Source of the DNA: Cytobacillus firmus DS1 | GTDB taxonomy: Bacteria > Bacillota > Bacilli > Bacillales > Cytobacillaceae | Assembly (NCBI RefSeq): GCF_000565285.1 | Contig: NZ_APVL01000006.1 | Location: 206,650 to 270,649, forward strand | Direction: 5' to 3' | DNA length: 64,000 bases | Shown here: in pieces, positions 22,592 through 31,037 of the stretch | Numbering within the stretch: the first letter of the stretch is position 1 | Layout: every line of letters begins with the position of its first letter | The notes under the pieces: model-generated | The model's input: only the letters and a program-made list of their open reading frames with translations | Databases searched by the model: none | Told to the model about the DNA's origin: nothing | Translations under genes and position numbers: made by a program

Positions 22592-24760
22592 TTATTGCAC
22601 CTTCTTTAATTCGACTTTTTCCAGCTGTGCAGCACATGCCTTGAACTCAGGCATACGGGATATTGGATCTAATGCTGCAATCGTTAATAGATTAATAGAG
22701 TCTTCATGTCCAAAATGGTATGGAACAAAGACTGTATCCTTGCGGATGGCTTCGGTAAGTTTGACTTTATAGATAGCCTCGCCTCTTCTTGTAAATAAAC
22801 GGACTCTTTCTTCATGTTCCATATTATATGTTAATGCTGTGTCCGGATGGATTTCCACATATGGCTCCGGACACATATCATGAAGGAATGGAATCCTTCT
22901 GGTCTGATTCCCTGATAGATAATGATAAACTACCCGGCCAGTTGTTAAGCGAAGCGGATATTTTTCACATGGTTCTTCCGCTGGCGGACGGTACGGCAGT
23001 GCGCATATCTTTGCTTTGCCATCCGGATGGTAAAACTTTTTATCAAGAAACATATGTGGTGTTCCTTCATCTTTTTCGTCTTTGCAAGGCCAGAAAACCC
23101 CATCCTGCTTATCGATCTTATCCCATGTGGCACCATAATAATCCGCATAGCCGCCCTTAGTTGCCAGCCTGAATTCATCTGCAACATCTCTGGCTGTTTT
23201 CAGGTGAGAGAAATATTTTCCTCTGCCTAACCGCTCAGCCAGCTCCACTTGAATCTGCCAGTCCGGCTTGGACTCACCTACAGGCTCCTGTGCCTTGTTG
23301 ATTTTTATTATTCGACCTTCAATATTTGTTACTGTCCCTTCGTCCTCCGACCAGGTAACGGCTGGCAGGATCACATCTGCAAATTCTGCCGATTCAGAAA
23401 GATAGAAATCGGAGCATACCATGAAATCCAAGGCTTTAAATGCTTTTCTGACAAAATTCTGGTTCGGTGCAGATACAGCAGGGTTTGAGCATAGCAGGTA
23501 TAGACCGCGAATGGTTTTTTGCTCCATCAGCTCAATCATTTCATATGCAGAAACACCGGGCTGCGGCATTTCTTCAGGCGTGATACCCCAAACGCTGCAT
23601 ACTTCTTCAACATGTTTTGGATTTGTAATCTTCCGGTAGCCTGGAAGCAAATCTGACTTTTGCCCGTGCTCTCTTCCGCCCTGTCCATTGCCCTGTCCGG
23701 TGAATGTGGCTACTCCGGCTTTAGGGCGGCCGATTTTTCCTGTTACAAGCGCCATGTTGGTATATGCAGAAACATTATCAACACCTTTATGCTGCTGTTC
23801 CACACCTCTTGCAAACATGACAACTGCATTTGGAGCTTTTCCGTATATTTCGGCAGCGCGGATGATTTTTTCCGGTGCTACACCCGTCAGCATGCTTGTA
23901 TATTCAGGTGTAAAATCCTTTACAAGTTCATTTGTTTCTTCAAAGCCGTTCGTATGTTTATTAATGAATTCTTCATCTATATAGCCCATTTCAATCAATT
24001 GATTAACAATTCCGTTTGCAAGTGCAAGGTCTGTTCCAGGCTGAAGGTCGAGATGAAGGTCAGCTCTTCTTGCAATTGGCGTTTCACGGGGATCCACCAC
24101 AATGATATATCCGCCTCTTTCCTGAACGTTCCAAATACGGAACATGGAAGTTGGATGGCATTCAGCTGTATTGCTTCCGGCGATGAACAGACAATCAGTT
24201 TCATGAATATCTGTCCAAGGCAATGTTGAGCCTCTATCTACTCCGAAGGAACGAAGGAATCCGCCGGCAGCGCTCGACATACAGAATCGCCCGTTATAGT
24301 CAATATAGCGTGTTCCCAGAGCAACCCGGGCAAACTTTCCTGTCAGATAACATTTTTCATTTGTCATGGAAACTCCGCTGAAGACGGAGAGTGAATCTTT
24401 TCCGTATTCTGTCTGAAGCTCTTTGAACTTTTTTGCGATCAAATCATATGCCTCATCCCAGCTTGCTTCACGGAACCCTTCTGCCGTTCCTTTCAAAGAA
24501 GCATCATCCCGGATCAGCGGCTTCAGAAGGCGGTCTTTGTGGTTGGTCTGCTGGTAGGCAGTAACCCCTTTCGGACACATTTTTCCGACAGTAACCGGCC
24601 AGTCATAACGGGGTTCAACCCCGATGATTTTGTTTGTCTGTGTATTAACCCTCAAATTCATTCCGCATTGCATGCCGCAATAGCTGCAGTGTGTTTTTAT
24701 CAATTTTTCATTCGGATGGTTTAGGTTCTCAATTTCTTTAAAAAACTTATCCCTTTGCAT
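22592..24760 (-). CDS. Molybdopterin oxidoreductase, nitrate-reductase type catalytic subunit
   Basis: 722-aa Mo-bisMGD enzyme. The N-terminal [4Fe-4S] motif is Cys25, Cys28, Cys32 and Cys62 (CSYCGMQC ... KMCPKG). A likely Mo ligand is Cys160 in YNGRFCMSSAAGG, as in NapA/Nas-type enzymes. Further signatures are TFTGQGNGQGGREHGQKSD and a C-terminal dinucleotide-binding domain (RLTTGRVVYHYLSGNQTRR). There is no twin-arginine leader, so it is predicted to be cytoplasmic. The neighbouring NarK transporter and NreA/NreC-like genes favour nitrate as substrate, but a related oxyanion cannot be excluded. Its start overlaps the membrane-subunit gene by 14 bp. Confidence 0.85.
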   Translation of the reverse strand: MQRDKFFKEIENLNHPNEKLIKTHCSYCGMQCGMNLRVNTQTNKIIGVEPRYDWPVTVGKMCPKGVTAYQQTNHKDRLLKPLIRDDASLKGTAEGFREASWDEAYDLIAKKFKELQTEYGKDSLSVFSGVSMTNEKCYLTGKFARVALGTRYIDYNGRFCMSSAAGGFLRSFGVDRGSTLPWTDIHETDCLFIAGSNTAECHPTSMFRIWNVQERGGYIIVVDPRETPIARRADLHLDLQPGTDLALANGIVNQLIEMGYIDEEFINKHTNGFEETNELVKDFTPEYTSMLTGVAPEKIIRAAEIYGKAPNAVVMFARGVEQQHKGVDNVSAYTNMALVTGKIGRPKAGVATFTGQGNGQGGREHGQKSDLLPGYRKITNPKHVEEVCSVWGITPEEMPQPGVSAYEMIELMEQKTIRGLYLLCSNPAVSAPNQNFVRKAFKALDFMVCSDFYLSESAEFADVILPAVTWSEDEGTVTNIEGRIIKINKAQEPVGESKPDWQIQVELAERLGRGKYFSHLKTARDVADEFRLATKGGYADYYGATWDKIDKQDGVFWPCKDEKDEGTPHMFLDKKFYHPDGKAKICALPYRPPAEEPCEKYPLRLTTGRVVYHYLSGNQTRRIPFLHDMCPEPYVEIHPDTALTYNMEHEERVRLFTRRGEAIYKVKLTEAIRKDTVFVPYHFGHEDSINLLTIAALDPISRMPEFKACAAQLEKVELKKVQ

Positions 24761-25829
24761 TCTGGTTTGCCTCCTTGACCTTCACTTCATGAGTAGGGAA
24801 TCCGGAAAATTGTGCAATCCGGTACTTTCTTCTGCAAGGGAGGCACATTTCTGCAAGATGATGCCCTTCCTTTGCTTTAAATTCAATAGCGTTCACGCAG
24901 AGAACATCGACGACATCTTTTGATTGTTCAACTGAAACAAACTGATCTCCGCAGACCTTGCATTCCTTCATGCCCTGTTCGGCATAATGTTCCCGGTAGT
25001 TTCTTGCCAAAACACTCATTGGCCGGAAAGGAATATGTGCAAGCTTTCCAAATGGCAGGTAAATCAGTGTAATGATAACTGACCACTGATGGATCAGTGA
25101 CATTGCCGGCTGTCCCGCACCGTGTAAAAAGATATTCATAAAGGTTAAAGCCAGCCCTGTGATGCTAACCAGAAGCAGCATGTATAAAGGCATAAAATCA
25201 TACAGGAATTTCTGCTCTGCTCTTGCCTGCATATTTTTCAGGCGGCGGTAAAGTGCCATGCAAACACCGGCAATTACCATTACTGCTGTAATATTCAGCG
25301 CGTTGTAAGAAAGGTTGGCGATAATGCCATCCGCCGGGACAGTCATTACCTTCATGCCCATTGCAATAATGTTGTAATGACCATTGTCATCCATCGTAAA
25401 ATACATCCAGCCGAAAACCAGAGGGAATGTAACGAAGCAGGATAAGATACAGCCCCAGCCGATCAGCACGTGCTGGGTCCATCGGTAAATTCCCCTATTC
25501 CAGATAAAATTGTATGTTGCAAGATGCTCAACAGATGTCTTTGGCGTTGACTTTCTTAATAACAGTTTCAATCCTTTTTTCAAAATCAGCTTTGTTGGCG
25601 GCCTTTCGCCCCAGGCGATGAATCTATAGAAAAACCCTCCAATGAACACAATCGTCCCTACCATATATCCGTACAGGTTTAAATCAACATGTGTAAACAT
25701 TCTTGTGCCAATAAAAGAAAGAATAGCTAATGCTGTTACAGATAAAAACATCGACTTGGCAAAATGTGATGCAAACGCATTGTTTAATGTGTTCCCTGAT
25801 TTTTGATTGACTGCAGCTTTTGCCTGCAT
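24747..25829 (-). CDS. Cytochrome-b-like membrane subunit with C-terminal CxxC pairs
   Basis: 360-aa membrane protein with six or more helices (about 28-48, 52-72, 119-145, 172-192, 208-232, 238-262). Histidines in WTQHVLIGWG, MSLIHQWSVI and GKLAHIPFRP, within the pattern ITGLALTFMNIF, recall NarI/HdrE-type haem-b subunits that oxidise quinol. The C-terminal cytoplasmic part has two CxxC motifs (CKVCGDQF, CLPCRRKYR), a likely zinc or Fe-S ribbon. First gene of the unit, starting after GAGGAGGAG. It is the probable membrane anchor and electron entry point of the reductase. Confidence is good for type, moderate for haem. Confidence 0.72.
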   Translation of the reverse strand: MQAKAAVNQKSGNTLNNAFASHFAKSMFLSVTALAILSFIGTRMFTHVDLNLYGYMVGTIVFIGGFFYRFIAWGERPPTKLILKKGLKLLLRKSTPKTSVEHLATYNFIWNRGIYRWTQHVLIGWGCILSCFVTFPLVFGWMYFTMDDNGHYNIIAMGMKVMTVPADGIIANLSYNALNITAVMVIAGVCMALYRRLKNMQARAEQKFLYDFMPLYMLLLVSITGLALTFMNIFLHGAGQPAMSLIHQWSVIITLIYLPFGKLAHIPFRPMSVLARNYREHYAEQGMKECKVCGDQFVSVEQSKDVVDVLCVNAIEFKAKEGHHLAEMCLPCRRKYRIAQFSGFPTHEVKVKEANQNAKG

Positions 25830-25868
25830 AATAACTCCTCCTCATTCACAAACAATTACCTTAAACTA

Positions 25869-25933
25869 ATTGTATAAGTGCGAGGAGTTTTTCGATATCA
25901 GGGAACTTCCCCATTAGGAGGGGGAAATTCCCC
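25869..25933 (-). promoter_or_regulatory. Promoter of the nitrate unit with two GC-rich palindromes
   Basis: A -10-like TACAAT (25869-25874, minus strand) precedes the first gene. Upstream lie GGGAACTTCCC (25901-25911) and GGGGAAATTCCCC (25921-25933), palindromes with centres 21 bp apart at about -44 and -65. Twin sites on one helix face suggest an activator dimer pair, most simply the NreC-like regulator, whose staphylococcal relative binds a GC-rich palindrome. Confidence 0.5.
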
Positions 25934-26090
25934 TATCTTAAAAAATTTGAGAAATGACAGATGCCGGAAGGATAAAGCTGCTGACAAAAAAGACCACTTA
26001 AGGCCTTTTAGACAGGCAGTAAAGTTGTCTGCCGGGGGATGGAATTATCTAGAAATTAATGATACAATCCTAACAAAAGGAGCTGATAAT

Positions 26091-26300
26091 ATGGCTAAAT
26101 CATCTGCTAAGAAGATAAGGGAAAAAGCAGTGCGTGAGGGAAAAAGAAACCCTGAATGCAATCGGAGCCCATTTGTGTTTAGCGACATGCGTACAAGGAA
26201 AACAAAAACTAAAAAAGATCAATTATACAGGGGCAAATATAAGAACCGTCTTTCTGATGAAGCAGAAAAGACGGTTCTTTTTATGTATTATTTTATTTAA
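26091..26300 (+). CDS. Small basic protein whose 3' end runs into a terminator
   Basis: 69-aa Lys/Arg-rich protein (MAKSSAKKIREKAVREGKRN, later DMRTRKTKTKKDQLYRGKYKN). AAAGGAG precedes ATG 26091 at good spacing, and TACAAT upstream may be its -10. The last 20 codons overlap a strong hairpin terminator, so the C-terminal FMYYFI tail may be made only by read-through transcripts. The gene begins about 260 bp away from, and divergent to, the nitrate operon. Function unknown; small basic proteins of this kind are frequent in spore formers. Confidence 0.65.
   Translation: MAKSSAKKIREKAVREGKRNPECNRSPFVFSDMRTRKTKTKKDQLYRGKYKNRLSDEAEKTVLFMYYFI
26241..26283 (+). terminator. Terminator inside the 3' end of the small basic gene
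   Basis: Stem of 16 bp with one bulged A: AAGAACCGTCTTTCTG (26241-26256) with 26263-26279, then TTTTTA. It lies before the in-frame stop at 26298. Confidence 0.85.
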
Positions 26301-26330
26301 AAGCAGCCAGTCCATTTAAAGACCAGCTGC
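26301..26330 (-). terminator. Terminator of the 107-aa hypothetical gene
   Basis: On the minus strand GCAGCTGGTC and GACTGGCTGC pair (10 bp, two G-T) and are followed by TTTTAAAT; located 10 bp after the stop at 26341. Confidence 0.65.
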
Positions 26331-26340
26331 GTTATTCCGA

Positions 26341-26655
26341 TTATAGAATTCCCATTCCTTCGATATGTTTCCGGGCTTCATTATCACCCAGATCATAAAT
26401 CATTTTATATATGCCTTCCATAGATGCATCGTATTCATCATTTTTCGATTCTTTATGGTACTCCAGAAACGGTACATGAGCACGGGCAAATGTTTTAAGA
26501 TCTGCATCATAATTCTCGTTAATGTATTCATTTAACTGAGCCAATTCTTCGTCATTGGCAAAAATCTTAAACTGCCATTCGGCAGCTTCTACCGGTTCAG
26601 TGTAAATCTGAGCATTTTCAATATCTATATAATAGGTTTTTTTTGTTTGGTCCAT
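26341..26655 (-). CDS. Hypothetical acidic protein, about 104 aa
   Basis: Not recognised with certainty. ATG 26655 has GAGGAG nine bases upstream and is preferred over ATG 26664. The protein is acidic and Tyr-rich (KKTYYIDIENAQIYTEPVEA; YDADLKTFARAHVPFLEYH), with an amphipathic C-terminus. It looks like a compact cytoplasmic alpha/beta protein. Single gene with its own terminator. Confidence 0.65.
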   Translation of the reverse strand: MDQTKKTYYIDIENAQIYTEPVEAAEWQFKIFANDEELAQLNEYINENYDADLKTFARAHVPFLEYHKESKNDEYDASMEGIYKMIYDLGDNEARKHIEGMGIL

Positions 26656-26811
26656 AGTTTTCATCTCCTCTGCTTTTATAAGGTATTTACCACAAATAGC
26701 AGAAGTTTAACCATTTAATATTGATTACATTTTTAGGCGCCTGATGGGCATGATATAGCTGTGCATTATAAGGAAGGTGGCACAATTATGAATTTTCTAA
26801 GGAGGTATACT

Positions 26812-27324
26812 ATGGGTATTTTAAGCGGAAATCCAAAAGATGAACCGATGCACTATGGTGAAGTCTTCAGTACTTGGTCTTACCTGCTCGCAGGCAAAGG
26901 TATGGCTTCTGCATACCAGACCATGCTAAGCCACTCTGGAGATGAGGACTTAAAGAAGATGCTTGAAGAAGCAATTCGCCTCTCCAAGCAGGAAGAAGAA
27001 CAAATCGAGGCGATGTTAAAGGAAAACGGAATTGGCCTTCCTCCTGCACCGCCGGACAGACCTGATGCATGTGTGAATGATATTCCTCCAGGTGCCAGGT
27101 TCATGGATCCTGAGGTAGCTGCAAAATTAGCAGGAGACCTGGCAGCAGGATTGGTTGGCTGCAGTACGATCATGGGACAGTGTGTACGTGAAGATATTGC
27201 AGGCATGTTTGGCCAATTTCATATTCAAAAAGCCGCTTTAGGCTTAAAAGTTCTTCGCATGAACAAAGAAAAAGGATGGCTGATTCCTCCGCCGCTTCAT
27301 CTTCACAAATCAGATAATTGCTAA
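26812..27324 (+). CDS. DUF3231-family protein (ferritin-like, CotF-related style)
   Basis: 170-aa helical protein starting MGILSGNPKDEPMHYGEVFS, a beginning shared by many Bacillus DUF3231 proteins. AAGGAGG lies six bases before ATG 26812; the upstream in-frame ATGs (26761, 26788) lack this. The helix with KKMLEEAIRLSKQEEEQIE and the segment PPAPPDRPDACVNDIPPGARF are typical. The family is often linked with spore surface or stress but has no settled function. Single gene with a very strong terminator. Confidence 0.8.
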   Translation: MGILSGNPKDEPMHYGEVFSTWSYLLAGKGMASAYQTMLSHSGDEDLKKMLEEAIRLSKQEEEQIEAMLKENGIGLPPAPPDRPDACVNDIPPGARFMDPEVAAKLAGDLAAGLVGCSTIMGQCVREDIAGMFGQFHIQKAALGLKVLRMNKEKGWLIPPPLHLHKSDNC

Positions 27325-27351
27325 AGGGTAGGTTTAAAGTATTGCCTTTTG

Positions 27352-27389
27352 AAAAAGGAGAGCAGAGTACATTGCCTGCTCTCCTTTTT
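27352..27389 (+). terminator. Terminator of the DUF3231 gene
   Basis: Perfect 14-bp stem AAAAAGGAGAGCAG (27352-27365) with 27376-27389, loop of ten bases, ending in TTTTT. Confidence 0.93.
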
Positions 27390-27505
27390 GTTTTTCTGAT
27401 GGATTTGCAAACTGGTTTTCTGCTTTTAGGAGCCATCACCTGATTAAATATTCCCCTCCAAATAAATTAATGCCTTAGTCTGCAATGTAACTAAGGCTCA
27501 TGGAC

Positions 27506-27787
27506 TTACTCAGAGTATTTGCTCTCACTGGAATCAGGAGACACCATGCCTCCCGCCCCGCTGGAATTAATATCAGGTTCCGCTCCTTCAGGCTGGGAAG
27601 GCAGAACCTTATTTTTCTTTTGATTTGGAAGGCCGGAATTCTCCTTTAAATATTGATCATTTTCCATAATCGTCACCACTTTAAATCCTGTTCCTTCGAG
27701 ACGGCTCTTCAATTCATCAAATGCTTTTGTCTGATTATCATTTATTTCCTGATCATCATATTGAAGCTCTACATTTATTGTTTTCAT
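27506..27787 (-). CDS. Hypothetical protein, 93 aa, disordered C-terminus
   Basis: Starts at ATG 27787 after AAGGAGG. The first 50 residues form a small alpha/beta unit (INVELQYDDQEIND, then FDELKSRLEGTGFKVVTIME). From residue 52 on the protein is rich in Pro, Gly, Ser and Asn and probably unfolded. Family not recognised; single gene. Confidence 0.65.
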   Translation of the reverse strand: MKTINVELQYDDQEINDNQTKAFDELKSRLEGTGFKVVTIMENDQYLKENSGLPNQKKNKVLPSQPEGAEPDINSSGAGGMVSPDSSESKYSE

Positions 27788-28016
27788 GTCTGGAACCTCC
27801 TTTTTAAGCTATTTTCCCGAAAGCTCTATTATTAAACTACACAGAAACTTAAAGATGCAGAAGTTTATTTCAGTAGTAATAGGTTATTAAAGAAAACAAC
27901 TAACATTGGTTAGCCAGACAGGACATATGGGTTACTTTTCCATATGTATCATTATCGTTACATTCCTGAATATAAATAAATTGTATGCGAATCAGACGAA
28001 AGAAAGGAGCAGAGGC

Positions 28017-28196
28017 ATGTGGTTTTGGATTCTCGTAATCTTCATACTTTTTATAATCCTCGCTATACTGGAAGAAACTATTCAATTCATAGTTAATCGC
28101 AAAATCTTTGGAAAAACTGAAAAACCGATCTTGATAAAAGAAAAGCTTAAACACTTTAAAAATAAATTCAGGTATAAAAAAAGCCATTCCCAATAA
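28017..28196 (+). CDS. Small membrane protein, 59 aa
   Basis: ATG 28017 is preceded by AAAGGAG with seven-base spacing; the upstream open frame from 27906 has no such site. One membrane helix at residues 2-27 (FWILVIFILFIILAIL) is followed by a very basic cytoplasmic tail (IKEKLKHFKNKFRYKK). The stop lies inside a terminator shared with the convergent pbp gene. Unknown family. Confidence 0.65.
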   Translation: MWFWILVIFILFIILAILEETIQFIVNRKIFGKTEKPILIKEKLKHFKNKFRYKKSHSQ

Positions 28197-28209
28197 GGAA
28201 AGGCTTTTT
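28178..28209. terminator. Shared terminator between small gene and pbp gene
   Basis: AAAAAGCC-A-TTCC (28178-28190) pairs with GGAA-A-GGCTTTTT (28197-28209) around a 6-base loop, with T-runs for both directions. Confidence 0.82.
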
Positions 28210-28234
28210 GTCCAGTCAACGTATGCCGCAAAAA

Positions 28235-30361
28235 TTAGGATTCTTCGGCTTCAGACCCTTCTTCGGCAGATTGTTCCTGTTCTGCTCCGGACCTCTGCTT
28301 ATTTTTCAGTTCAAAATAGCTATCTAATACTTTCCTGCCAATTTCATAATTGGCAGTATGCCCGCTTCTTCCCTGGTATGCCCATGGTACAATGACTGAC
28401 ATTGCGATTTCAGGATTATTATGCGGCGCATAAGCAACAAGGCTCAAATTCATTACATCGATTAATTTATCACCCTTTTTTTTGAGCGGTCCGTCATAAA
28501 ATGCTTCCGCTGTACCTGTTTTTCCTGCCGGGGAATAGGGGGCATCCGCGAATCTTCTATAGGCAGTTCCTTCAGGATGCTGCATTACCTGTCTTAGTCC
28601 CTCTTTGACAGTGTTTAGTTCTCTTTCACTTACATCTATCGTATTTAAGACCGTCGGCTGAATATCCTTCCAGATTGGGCCAAGTTCCTCCTGCTCGGTG
28701 GCCGGCTCGCGGATTTCCTTAACAAGGCGCGGCTGAATGCGGTAGCCTCCATTTGCGATCGTTGATATATATTGGGCCATTTGCATCGGAGTATAGGTAT
28801 CGTACTGTCCGATTGCAAGGTCTAATAGGAAGCCCGGCAATCGGAGAGGGCCCTCATAGCCTATTGCCTCATTTGGCAAATCGATGCCTGTTCTGACTCC
28901 AAGTCCAAATTGGCCGAAGGATTCTCTCATATCTTCAAATGCATTTGGATTTTTAAATCCAAGAGGCTGATCATAAGCATATCGCGCATCCGCAATTTCA
29001 ATGGCTGTTTTGAACATATATACGTTTGAGGATATTCGCAGCGCCCTAGTTTCGTTCATGATTGCCTGAAAGTTAAACCAGGATTTTTTCACCTGCGGGG
29101 TTCCTGCAATTTTCATCGGCGCATCCAAAAAGGTCGTTCCGGGTGTAATTGCACCCGTTTTATAGCCTGTTAAAACAGTTGCCCCTTTAACAGAAGATCC
29201 CACATTGTAAGAAGAGGAAATCGTACCCAGCGCATAATCCTGCAGAACGGTTTTGCCCTTATCATCTTTGCCTATCATCTTTCCTGCCATTGTCAGAACT
29301 TCACCTGTATGCGGATCCATTAGGACAACAAATGCACGATCCATTAAATAAGTACCCCGGGTCCCCTTGGCAGCCCAAATTTCCTCTTCCAATATTTCTT
29401 CCACAGCTTTCTGAAGGTCCATATCAATCGTCAGGACAAGATCTTTGCCTCTTTGGCCTTCAGAAACCAATTCACTTCCGAGAATTTCCCCTTTTTTCGT
29501 AATAAGCTTTTCCTTTGATTTTTGGCCATGCAGAACATCTTCATACTGCATTTCCAGGTAGCTCTTTCCAACACGTTCATTTCTGCTGTAATCTCTGGAC
29601 AGAAAATAATCCAGCTTTTCCTGCGGAAGTCCTTCGCTGGAATCCGTAACCTTCCCCAGCACTGTCTGGAGAGTACTCTCAAAAGCGTAAGTCCGGTCCC
29701 AGTCAGTGGTTGTATTGACACCTGGTAGATATTGAAGATTCTCACTTACCGCCGCATATTCTTTTTGTGATACCCCTTCATTCTTAACAATTTGCGGTGT
29801 CATCGCATAACCGCTCGTGAATTCACGGAAAATTGCCCTCACTTCCAGGTCCTGCTTGCTCAGCTGCTTCAGGTCATCTTCTGTGATTCTTTTTAGCTGC
29901 AACTTATAGATTTGTTTATCATCCAGTTTTTTTTCTTTAAAAAGCTTCCATTCCTTTTCAGTTATTTTTTCCCGTGCAGCTTCCGGGTTTTTTAAGATCC
30001 AATGATCCTTCTTATCCCGTTCGGTCACTTTATCGGTTTTTTTATCAATCAGAACAGCCAGCCGTTCTGCCACTTGAAGCATTTCGTCCTGTTTGGCATT
30101 CCGGTTGGTATATGTAATCGCACTCTTTGGGATATTATCCACGATAACCTGATGGTTCCGGTCAAGCATCCTTCCCCTTGGAACCGGGTTTGATACGATG
30201 ACATCCTCCGTCCTATCGACTTCTTTTTTGTATGTCTCGCCATTTACAATCTGCACTACACCAAGCCTTAATATTAATACCGAAAATAAGACAAAAACAG
30301 AGAAAAACAATAAATTGACCCTAAATGGCACATGGCTTTTCTTTTTCTTTTTTTTCCCCAT
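28235..30361 (-). CDS. Class B penicillin-binding protein (PbpA/PbpH-like transpeptidase)
   Basis: 708-aa peptidoglycan transpeptidase of the PBP2 type, needed for cell elongation in bacilli. A Lys-rich cytoplasmic start is followed by one membrane anchor at about residues 15-38. The dimerisation/pedestal domain contains PVPRGRMLDRN. The transpeptidase domain has the active site SSVK (Ser389), SSN in LRISSNVYMF and KTG in PAGKTGTAEAF. The C-terminal 25 residues are Glu/Ser-rich and probably flexible. Length and motif order fit B. subtilis PbpA (716 aa) and PbpH (704 aa); I cannot choose between them. GGGGGGAG precedes the ATG. Stand-alone gene. Confidence 0.92.
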   Translation of the reverse strand: MGKKKKKKSHVPFRVNLLFFSVFVLFSVLILRLGVVQIVNGETYKKEVDRTEDVIVSNPVPRGRMLDRNHQVIVDNIPKSAITYTNRNAKQDEMLQVAERLAVLIDKKTDKVTERDKKDHWILKNPEAAREKITEKEWKLFKEKKLDDKQIYKLQLKRITEDDLKQLSKQDLEVRAIFREFTSGYAMTPQIVKNEGVSQKEYAAVSENLQYLPGVNTTTDWDRTYAFESTLQTVLGKVTDSSEGLPQEKLDYFLSRDYSRNERVGKSYLEMQYEDVLHGQKSKEKLITKKGEILGSELVSEGQRGKDLVLTIDMDLQKAVEEILEEEIWAAKGTRGTYLMDRAFVVLMDPHTGEVLTMAGKMIGKDDKGKTVLQDYALGTISSSYNVGSSVKGATVLTGYKTGAITPGTTFLDAPMKIAGTPQVKKSWFNFQAIMNETRALRISSNVYMFKTAIEIADARYAYDQPLGFKNPNAFEDMRESFGQFGLGVRTGIDLPNEAIGYEGPLRLPGFLLDLAIGQYDTYTPMQMAQYISTIANGGYRIQPRLVKEIREPATEQEELGPIWKDIQPTVLNTIDVSERELNTVKEGLRQVMQHPEGTAYRRFADAPYSPAGKTGTAEAFYDGPLKKKGDKLIDVMNLSLVAYAPHNNPEIAMSVIVPWAYQGRSGHTANYEIGRKVLDSYFELKNKQRSGAEQEQSAEEGSEAEES

Positions 30362-30544
30362 TTTGAATCTCCCCCCTTATGAACAATACCTCTGTAATAT
30401 AGAGATTCTTCCAAATCTTCCCCTGTTAAATAATTCCACTAATTTTGTAAAATCCCTGCCAGCTATAAACTTTTTCTAATATAAAGGAATTTACAGAGGA
30501 AAAGTTGAAATGTTAGTCTGATTATCTTTTTAGGAGGAATTCAT

Positions 30545-31009
30545 ATGGAAAGAGCACAAAAATATCTATCCTATTTTTTATCACATAGAAAGGTGACCAA
30601 TGAGCTGATCAAGAAAATTGATGTAAAACACTATGATTACAGACCAGCTGAAACAAGCATGCCGGCGGGAAAACTTGTTACCCATATGCTCACTTCCTTT
30701 TATATGTTTGCCAAAACAGCAAAAGATGGCAGCCCGGCAGTGTTTCGCGAAAAGTTCGATGAGGTAGCTCCAAATCTATCTGAAGCTGCTGAAAATTTTA
30801 CAGAGAAAACAATTGAAGTGATTTCATCCTTAACCAGTGAGGAATTGGAAAGAAAAATTGATATGACGGGAATTTTTGGAATGCAACTTACAGGCAGCCA
30901 GCTGCTGCAGATTGCAATGGATCATGAAATTCACCATAAAGGGAACCTGTTTGTTTATGTACGGGAAATGGGCCATACGGATCTTCCGATGTTTGTGAGC
31001 AGAGGGTAA
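30545..31009 (+). CDS. DinB/YfiT-type four-helix protein
   Basis: 154-aa protein with the DinB-like four-helix bundle. The metal-site histidines are visible: His in LVTHMLTSFYMFA and the pair in MDHEIHHKGNLFVYVREMG near the end. ATG 30545 follows TTAGGAGGAATTCAT. Related proteins are metal-dependent transferases, for instance with bacillithiol as cosubstrate; the substrate here is unknown. Single gene with its own terminator. Confidence 0.88.
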   Translation: MERAQKYLSYFLSHRKVTNELIKKIDVKHYDYRPAETSMPAGKLVTHMLTSFYMFAKTAKDGSPAVFREKFDEVAPNLSEAAENFTEKTIEVISSLTSEELERKIDMTGIFGMQLTGSQLLQIAMDHEIHHKGNLFVYVREMGHTDLPMFVSRG

Positions 31010-31013
31010 GGAG

Positions 31014-31037
31014 ACGGACGCATCGCGCGTCCGTTTT
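31014..31037. terminator. Terminator of the dinB-like gene
   Basis: ACGGACGC (31014-31021) and GCGTCCGT (31027-31034) form a perfect stem with a 5-base loop followed by TTTT. It also ends at the convergent yedK-like gene. Confidence 0.75.
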
